Source: Adiantum capillus-veneris (taxonomy: Eukaryota; Streptophyta; Polypodiopsida; Polypodiales; Pteridaceae). From it: DNA of 64,000 nt. Of the stretch, positions 57,130 to 64,000 are shown piece by piece. Where the stretch lies: NCBI GenBank assembly GCA_014529385.2, contig CM043952.1, forward strand, positions 68,269,370 to 68,333,369. The letters run 5' to 3'. The position numbers and the translations under genes are program-made. The notes under the pieces were generated by a model. The model ran no database searches. It was not told the DNA's origin and saw nothing but the letters and a program-made list of their open reading frames with translations. Within the stretch, counting starts at the first letter, position 1. Each line of letters opens with the position of its first letter.

Positions 57130-57519
57130 TGGATTGCAAATTTTGAGTTATATATGCTATCATTGCATATGCCGAATCAAGATAGCAAGATGCAAACTTA
57201 TTTGTTGGTGATGCACAGTAAAGCAAAAGTGTGGTTTGAAACATTGGAAGGTGAGTCGAGGCATACTTGGTCGGCTCTATCGGTGTGTTTCTTACATGAT
57301 ATTTTCAAAGAGGCATCCCCAATCCAGATGGATGCCAAACTCAAGGTGCTCAAAAAGGATGTAAGTGAAAAACTCGGTTTGGTTTTCTATCATTTTGAAT
57401 CTTGTTGGGCAGAGTTCGCGGCAGCCATGCAATTGGCTAAAGGCGACTACTTTAAATTGGACAAATTCATGGTGTGCCTACAACCTAATATGAGGAAAAG
57501 GTGGATTTTGAAAGCCTAG
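57130..57519 (+). pseudogene. Gag of the degenerate Ty3 element; zinc knuckle lost downstream
   Basis: The open frame reads SLHMPNQDSKMQTYLLVMHS, KAKVWFETLEGE and LKVLKKDVSEKLGLVFYHF, a recognisable Ty3 capsid core. Further along, at 57,804-57,845, the zinc knuckle is CYNYGEEGNYVSDS: only the first of the four metal ligands remains, so it cannot bind zinc as usual. Several stops separate the two parts. Confidence 0.65.
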
Positions 57520-58479
57520 AGAAATATAATGGTACAGTGGTGCGAAGGTGAAGAGAAAGAAAGTCAAAAAGAAGATTGAGTGAGGTGTGTTGGGCTATGA
57601 AGCAATGGTTCCTACTCAACCACGGGGTCCAAAGGATGTTATTCATGAGGAGAACCATGGGAGCCGAGGTGTAATAGTTGTGCCGCAAAATTGGGTGCAA
57701 ATTGTATAGGATTTGTTTGAGCAAATGTAGGAGTTTTAGCTGAGTGTGATGGATAGAGGACAGTTAAGAGGAGTAAGGGGCAGGGAAGGCCATTGCCCAA
57801 CAAGTGTTATAACTATGGAGAAGAAGGGAATTATGTGTCAGATTCCCCCCATCCATCGAGAGAAAGGGGAGATATCTACCCGTTGTTGGTAGGGGAAGAG
57901 GCCAAGCACAGTTTAATGTCCCAAGAGAGAAGGTGGTCAAAGAATCTAGTGCAGCCACCTCCTTCGGATGGTGGTGAAGTCCCTAGGGTGAATACCATTG
58001 GAGTGGATAAGTATGATGTCAAAATTTTGGCCAATTAAAGGGAGAAATATGAAAGGGAAATGGATACTAAGAGGGAAACTAGAGCTCATAAAGGTAGAGA
58101 GAAGATGTAAAAGGGTAGAGAGAAGCCCAAAACTACCAAGAAGAGAAGATACTGCAAGATCAAGCAAGCAAGCTTCCAGTTAGGATGTGGCTACCCCGAG
58201 TATGACCTAGTAAGTGATGTGCAGGGCCAAAAGGCTAACATAACTTCTGGTCAGTTGTTGACTTTGAATCCTATTTTGAGGAGATAGTGGTCTATGAGTG
58301 TAAGCATGAGGCTACCAAAAGGCAATGTGCATGCAGTGCAAAACATGGCACTTAGGGTGGGTAGCCCAGCTGATGTTCTTCCTTTTGTGGATATTGTCAT
58401 TAAAAAAAGGATGTAGTTGCAGGCCTTTATAGATGGTGAGCACAAGTTTGAGTCATGACAAAAATTGCAATGAGATAAA

Positions 58480-59908
58480 TAGCTGTTAAAGTGGTAGCCA
58501 AATCAAATGTGCGCATGAGGATGGCTAATGATGCTAACGCTAGGTGTTTGGGCATCGCTCAAGATGTAAGAGTGAAGGTGATGGGAATTGAATGTCTAAT
58601 CGACTTCTTTGTGATGAAAGCAGGTGATAATGCATACTCTATTATCTAGGGTAGGTCGTGGTGGCTGCTTGTGATAGGTGCTAAACAAGATTAAAAAAGC
58701 ACGGTGTTCACCTTGTCCAACAAAGAGAGAGGAAGATAGATGGTGCTCAAATTAAAGACCAAAGAGAGTTGTTTCCATCCTATGGTGCAAACAAAGATGA
58801 GGATAATATGATGAGCTATGAGTACAAGGCTGAGATGGCCTATGATGAGGGCTATATAAATACAGAGAAAGAGAAAACCAAGGATGATATGCTAAAGATT
58901 GATGTTGATTTGTTTGGATTCACTGTGGAAGACTCTCATGCAAAAGAGGAAGTGAAACCATAGGCATAAGTGCCAAAGAGGTATCCAATATGTTGAGCAA
59001 AGATATGACCAAGCAATGAGAAAGAAGGATATTTCCAATTGTGTGCCTCCTTTTTTAATCTATTTTCAATGGAGTACAAGGATCTGCAAGGGGCAAAGGG
59101 TGTTGAGAAAAAGATAGTTTGCAAGGAAGGGTACAAGCCAAAAACACAGAGGCTAAGGAGATTGGGGAAAATTCAAAACGAACCCCTTTGGTAGGAGATC
59201 AACCAGCTGCTAGATGTAGAAATTATATACCCTGTGAAGGAGTTAGAGTGGGTTTCCCCAGTGGTGGTTATCACTCCTAAGAAGAATGGGAAATGGCAGG
59301 TGTGCATTGGCTATAAACCATTGAATGCGGCAACCAAGAGAAACCACTACCCATTGCCGTTTTAGGATGAGATTTTAAATCAAGTGGCCGGCCATGAGAG
59401 GTATTCCATCGTGGATGGGTTTTCAAGCTACTTTTAGATAGGGATAGCATTTGAAGACCAATTGAAGATGACATTTATATCTCCATGGGGATGTTTTTCC
59501 TATCATAGAATTCCATTTGGGTTGGTAAATTCCTATGCCACTTTTTAGGATTGGATGAATAGGGTACTTGGTCCCTACTTGGGTAGGTTCATCAGAGTGT
59601 TTATGGATGATATAGAATGCTACAACTCTATAGAGGAGCATTTGTCTAGGATGCGACTATTTTTTCAAAGGCTTAATGAAAAACGGGGTCAATTGAATCC
59701 CAAGAAGTGCAAGCTAGCACAACCTCAAGTGTCATTATTGGGCCATGTGGTGGCAAAAAATGGGATTGAAGCGGATCCAAAAAAGTTTAAGGTTATAGTT
59801 CTTATGGAGCCTCCCTCTGGTGCTCAAGGGTTGGCATCATTCGTGCATAAATTGAAGTATCTATTAATTTTTTTTTGGATGTTGTCCCAGTATGTGTATC
59901 CTCTTTAA
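58480..59908 (+). pseudogene. Protease and reverse transcriptase remnants of the degenerate Ty3 element
   Basis: Near 58,510-58,690 the frame reads RMANDANARCLGIAQDVRVK and a broken II-x-GR segment, a Tat/Athila-like protease without its active-site loop. Reverse transcriptase blocks follow: VSPVVVITPKKNGKWQVCI (near 59,250), HYPLPF, YSIVDGFSSY, FISPWGCFSYHRIPFGL, and VFMDDIECYNS with the FMDD active site at 59,600-59,611, then LNPKKCKL and SLLGHVV. TAG codons follow Phe three times (about 59,363, 59,435, 59,547), where Gln is a likely ancestral residue. RNase H traces (IGAVLLQ) lie near 60,065. Confidence 0.75.
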
Positions 59909-61199
59909 AAGAGGGCTCAACAGGTTCATGGATTTGAATGGGATGAAGAAGCTCAAGAAGCCTTTGATAGGGTGAAAGAAATCTTGTTTCAGCTACCGAT
60001 GGTGTTTCCTCCCAATTGAGAGGACGATTTTTAAGTTTCCATGATGGTAGGTACCCTGGCTATTGGAGCGGTGTTGCTGCAAAAGGTAGGAAGGAGCTAT
60101 AAGCCTACCCACTTTGAGAGCAGGGCAATAAGTCTTGGGGTAGAAACATATCTGAATTGGAATACAGGGTGATATCTTTAGTCTTTGCCTGCAAGAAGTT
60201 TAAAGTGTACTTGATTGTTTGAAAGTTTTATGTGTTGATGGCTAACAATCTTTTGCCTGAAGTGGTGCTATATTGGAAGCCATGGAAGAAGATTATGAAA
60301 TGGGTGATAGAGCTATAGGAATTCAATTTTGAGTTCAAGATCAACCATACTAGTCGATCTCACTTAGCCAATATTTTGGTCAATAAGGTCGTTGATTTAC
60401 CAATCTATACAAGGGTGGTACGGGATGAAGCCAAAGAAAAGTGACTTGGTGGGAGATTTTACTATGTGGTTTGATGGTGCATATAGGAGGGTGATACTGA
60501 AAGCAAGAGGCCATATGGTGATACAAGATCCACACGGTAAATGATTTTTTCAAAGGCTTACGACTTGGAGGACGTTCATACCAACAATGAGGCGGAGTAT
60601 CTTACTTTGCATTTGGGCTTTAAGAAGTCTATAGAGTTTGGCATTTCTAGGTTGGTGGTAAAAGGTGATTTGGTCATCAAGTAGCTGCTTGGCCCATAAC
60701 GGGTAAAGCAAAGCATTGGTTGGTTGCTATTAAAAAGCTACTGAAGTTTTTTGAAGAGGTTCAATTCAAGCATGCCAAAAGAGAATAAAACCAAGAAGCG
60801 AATCATCTAGCAAGAAGCAAAGTGCAAGTGCAAGTTACAGGAATATATGTGGTCCCAATCACTTATGTAGGTTGTGAGACTTTAAAGGAGATTGAGGACC
60901 TTTTGAGCTCACCCTAGTGTCCGAAAATATTGTCTAAACTACATAAATGGAAGATAGTGCAGAAAGCTTGCAAGTTCACATTAGGGAAGGATTTGATTGT
61001 CTATGGATGGGATGAAGTATTGTGAAGGGTGCTTTACAAAGAGGAAATTGGCATGGTGTTGCAGCAATGTCATGAGAGGAAAGTGGGCATCAAGCTAAAG
61101 ACCAAGTTTTGTTTTAAATTTTAAGAGAAAGGTTATGGTGGCGTTAGGTAGTACGTGATGTACACTACTGGTGAAAAACCTGTTGTGAATGTCAACCTA

Positions 61200-61680
61200 T
61201 GGGTGAAAGGAGACTGATATCATAATCACAAGGGGCTATCATTGCCCAAAACACTTTTGAGAAGTGGAATTTGGATGCCATTGGTCCACTCTCAAAGTCG
61301 AAAAGTGGGAAGAAATACATTGTGGTAGCCATTGGCTACCTTACAAGGTGGTTAAAGGCAAAGGCAGTCAAGGAGGTAAATGCTAATGTCATGGCTCTGT
61401 TTGTTTTTTTTAACATTTTTTGTGGGTATTCAGCACCAGTTCTCTTTGCCCTATCATCTTGTATGCAATGGTTTAGTGGAGAGTACTAATGGGAAAATCA
61501 TAAAGAAAAGATGCTGATAAAGTATGTTTAAAAGCAGGAAGCAAAGTGGGAAAAGAATCTTGAGAAATGTATGTGGGAATACAGGACGTCATACAAATTG
61601 GAGACCAACCTTACTCCATTCGAGTTGGTCTATGGTAAGGAAGCAGTGTTTCCTATACATACACAGCTAGGTGCTTTGAA
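61200..61680 (+). pseudogene. Integrase remnant of the degenerate Ty3 element
   Basis: WNLDAIGPLSKSKSGKKYIV with AIGYLTRW (61,262-61,355) is the first catalytic block of a Ty3 integrase. EYRTSYK and LTPFELVYGKEAVFPI (61,570-61,655) are the C-terminal block. The middle, with the second Asp and the Glu, is scrambled by stops and frameshifts. Confidence 0.75.
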
Positions 61681-62233
61681 GGGGATGTGGTAAGTCAATG
61701 CCACACATCATGAAGTTTTGTAGGACTGGATTGTTAATCTTGAAGCTTTGCAGATGAATAGGGAGGCAAAAGCAGATTACTATGTAAAGTAACGATGGAA
61801 ACGGATTGCCAAGCTCAACCAAAGCATGTTGGGTAAAAAGATAGAGGAAGGGAAATTGGTGATGAAATACGAGAGCTATTTGGATTTTCTTTCCATAAGA
61901 CATTCAAGATCAAGTGGACAGGTTCGTACAAGGTGCAGAAGGCTTTTCCAAATAGGACCTATCAACTGGCACGATCAAATGGTAAGCTACTTAGAAAAAG
62001 GGCGAATCGGGTGCGTCTTAAGCTGTATTTTGACAGGAGTTTGGTACATGATGTGAATCAGATTGTAGCCAAGGTGGGTTAGGCAACCCACCCGAAGAGG
62101 CTCAAGAATGGTGGGCATGCAATGTTGTACATAATATACATATGGTTGTGTTTTTTCCAGTGTTCCCGAGTGCTAGCAAAGTGTTGCACGTTTCAAGCTC
62201 AATAAAGATGTTTTTCGTTGAACATGAATGTTC

Positions 62234-62249
62234 AAAAGGGGGTGGGAAA
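62234..62249 (+). other. Polypurine tract of the degenerate Ty3 element
   Basis: AAAAGGGGGTGGGAAA directly precedes the LTR start TGATGGTAC. Confidence 0.75.
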
Positions 62250-63777
62250 TGATGGTACAACCAAAGTTTCTCAATGCTAGAAATCATGCTATGCCAGGAT
62301 ATGGGTGCCTACAGGTGCAAGACGAAGTGCTTAAGCATGTGTCAGGACCCTGGGCAGAGAAAGGGTTGTGGGAATGTATACCTAGTGAGGTTTCTTAGGC
62401 CAAGAGATCTCCAAAAAGGTCCAATTGAGATGGCAATTCCAAGCATCCAAAGAGGTGTTCTACTATCCAGGAATGTAGTGTTTGAGGCTCTAGAAGTCGG
62501 TCTAGACATCTCTACAAATGGAGCCATGGTGTGAAACATATTGAAGTTCAAACCTACAAGCCTTTGCAGATCCCTGACAGATAGGGCAGACAGGGGCAAA
62601 TGGCCAACGTTGAGTCAATGGATAGGTTGAAGAGCTTAAGTTGTGGAGCATGCCGGGTTTTCTGAATCATCAATCGGAGCTCTAGAGAGAAAGCTATGGG
62701 CATTTGAATATTTGCTGGGGGCCAGTTATAGGCCAACTTACCTGCATTGGAAAGCATCCCTACTAGGAGATTCTCGGCCTCGACCAAGCTTTTTCAATTT
62801 TTTGTGGCCTTGAAAGGCAGGCCCTGGAGGATCAAAATGGGGTGGGATACATGTGAATGGTAGGCAGGGACTAGATCTACTAACACGGCTTGACAACTTG
62901 GTAACTTGATCACTGAGAAATAAATGGAAAGGCTTGAAAGGAGGGCCAAAAAATGGATTTTTAAAATGCTTTTGTGGTGATTTATGGAAAGTTTTTTGAA
63001 GGCCTTAGGGGTCAAATTCTCGTAGGCTTCCACATGGTCGTCCCATTAAGCCCACATGCACTACCAAAGGGAGGACCTCCGAGTATAAGGGTTAGAGTGT
63101 GACTCCCTTATGGTGTATCACTTGGGAGAAAGAGGGTTCTCCCTTGGTGTGGCTATAGCAACCCTCATGCGGCTCTGTGCGTGTGCTTCTTGCAGGTAGT
63201 TCTATCACTTGGTGGCTGCACTTGCAGGCCGTTGAGTGGTGGTGGTTCACAAGGACGATGATGACATGGAAATTTTGTAGGGGGTAGTGCCAGCGTGCCT
63301 TCAAGTGGCCACAAACTTTTATTGAAGGGAAGGTGTGCACCGAAAGGGTTTTTACGGTGTCGTGAAAACCAAAATGGGATCAACCAAAGTGGTGAAGAGA
63401 GACAAATAAGCTGAGTGTCGACATCCTATCCAAAGTGCTCAAATAGGTCCCAATTTTAAAAAAACGGCTCGTGCAACTACACAAGTAAAGAAGACCCATA
63501 TTTTTTTGGATATTGAAAAAAAAGAGAACTCCCTATAAGAGGGTTTGTCAAAAAAATTTAAAGGGCTTGTTGGCCAAAGAACTTTTGGAGCAAGTAAGGA
63601 GGAGCATTTCTCTCTGTAAGCTATGGTATCTTTGTAAGCTTTTGCAAGGAGAAAATCGCCTTTCCCCCCCTCTTGGTGTCGATTCCCCGCTCCCTCTCCT
63701 TTCTTTGGCTTGTGTACCTTGCATGTGTTGCTGGTGTCAGTGTGGTTGAGTGCCATCCCCAACCGCGATCCGTGTAT

Positions 63778-63839
<62 letters not shown>

Positions 63840-64000
63840 TTGTGTGTGTCTATGGTGTGGAACAGACTTGTTGGGTGTGATATATGCACTGTAGCTTCTT
63901 ATGGATCATGTGTGCACATGGGTGTGTCAAACTTTGTGTCGTTTTGAAGGTGAAAACTAGTGGTTAGGGGTGACGTGTTTACCCTGGGCTATAGAGAGGT
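62250..64000 (+). repeat. 3' LTR of the degenerate Ty3 element (incomplete at the window edge)
   Basis: Starts TGATGGTACAACCAAAG. It shares with the minus-strand element's LTR the block GTCTAGAC, about 15 bases, GGAGCCA(C/T)GGTGTG. A TATA-like CCCTATAAGAGGG lies at about 63,530 and a (GA)n run at 63,782. A degenerate copy of the outer element's motif (GACATCCTATCC) occurs at 63,421. No gene is supported in this stretch; the open frames are short and overlap in both directions. Confidence 0.6.
63782..63835. repeat. (GA)n microsatellite
   Basis: About 27 GA units, giving spurious Arg/Glu open frames. Confidence 0.97.

Larger units (their letters stand above)
56829..64000 (+). mobile_element. 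Degenerate plus-strand Ty3/gypsy element, runs off the right edge
   Basis: Gag, protease, reverse transcriptase, RNase H and integrase traces follow each other in Ty3 order between 57,130 and 61,680. A purine tract and LTR start follow at 62,234-62,250. The segment 56,834-56,990 (CTGGGTTGTAGAGAGGT and the bases before it) recurs at 63,858-64,000, as expected for the 3' part of the 5' LTR and its counterpart in the 3' LTR. The upstream part of the 5' LTR is missing, cut off by the minus-strand element's LTR at 56,828. Its LTR belongs to the same family as that of the neighbouring minus-strand element. Confidence 0.7.

Noticed and set aside
1-64000. Stop codons repaired by U-to-C RNA editing, as in fern and hornwort organelles
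   Set aside because: That editing is known for organelle transcripts, and this is nuclear retroelement DNA with frameshifts and deletions as well; decay of methylated cytosines explains it more simply.

Overview
This is a nuclear, repeat-rich eukaryotic sequence, almost certainly from a land plant with a large genome. Short GT-AG introns, Ty3/gypsy and Ty1/copia LTR retrotransposons primed by plant-type tRNAs (initiator Met, Asp), a chromodomain-type Ty3 element and many microsatellites support this. Nothing fixes the species. The Roc-COR-like fragments and the unfamiliar element families make a non-seed plant (fern, lycophyte, bryophyte) plausible, but that is only a weak inference.

Layout. 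1-3.3 kb: 5' part of a decayed minus-strand Ty3 element (gag, primer site, probable LTR). 4.0-7.4 kb: three different tandem or inverted-repeat arrays that share one hairpin core, with a small two-exon candidate gene between them. 7.7-12.9 kb: two multi-exon genes facing each other tail to tail. The plus-strand one is unrecognised. The minus-strand one looks like a transposase and carries a 657-bp tandem duplication. 13.9-43.8 kb: one outer LTR retrotransposon with matching ends, spread over about 30 kb by nested insertions. Inside it are a gag-like frame, a retropepsin remnant, an extra two-part second protein region with a long coiled coil, and many copies of a 24-nt palindrome. Nested inside is a young chromovirus (22,570-31,476), which sits between two fragments of a Roc-COR GTPase gene. 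43.8-44.8 kb: a roughly 65-bp satellite that was the landing site of the outer element. 45-47.8 kb: non-coding, with a foldback element. 47.8-56.8 kb: a minus-strand LTR element, one LTR of which is split by a complete Ty1/copia element (51,442-55,765). The other LTR carries a 221-bp MITE. 56.8-64 kb: a degenerate plus-strand Ty3 element with an LTR of the same family.

Four insertions are defined by their own ends. The chromovirus has TSD GTTTG and LTRs that differ by one substitution and one indel. The copia element has TSD CCTCT and about 4% LTR divergence. The outer element has a degenerate TSD. The MITE has TSD CTCAC and 17-bp inverted ends. Almost every coding frame carries premature stops, mostly TAG, so few complete proteins remain. 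The strongest candidates for something undescribed are the convergent gene pair beside hairpin arrays at 4-13 kb, and the outer retroelement with its dispersed palindrome and coiled-coil second protein.
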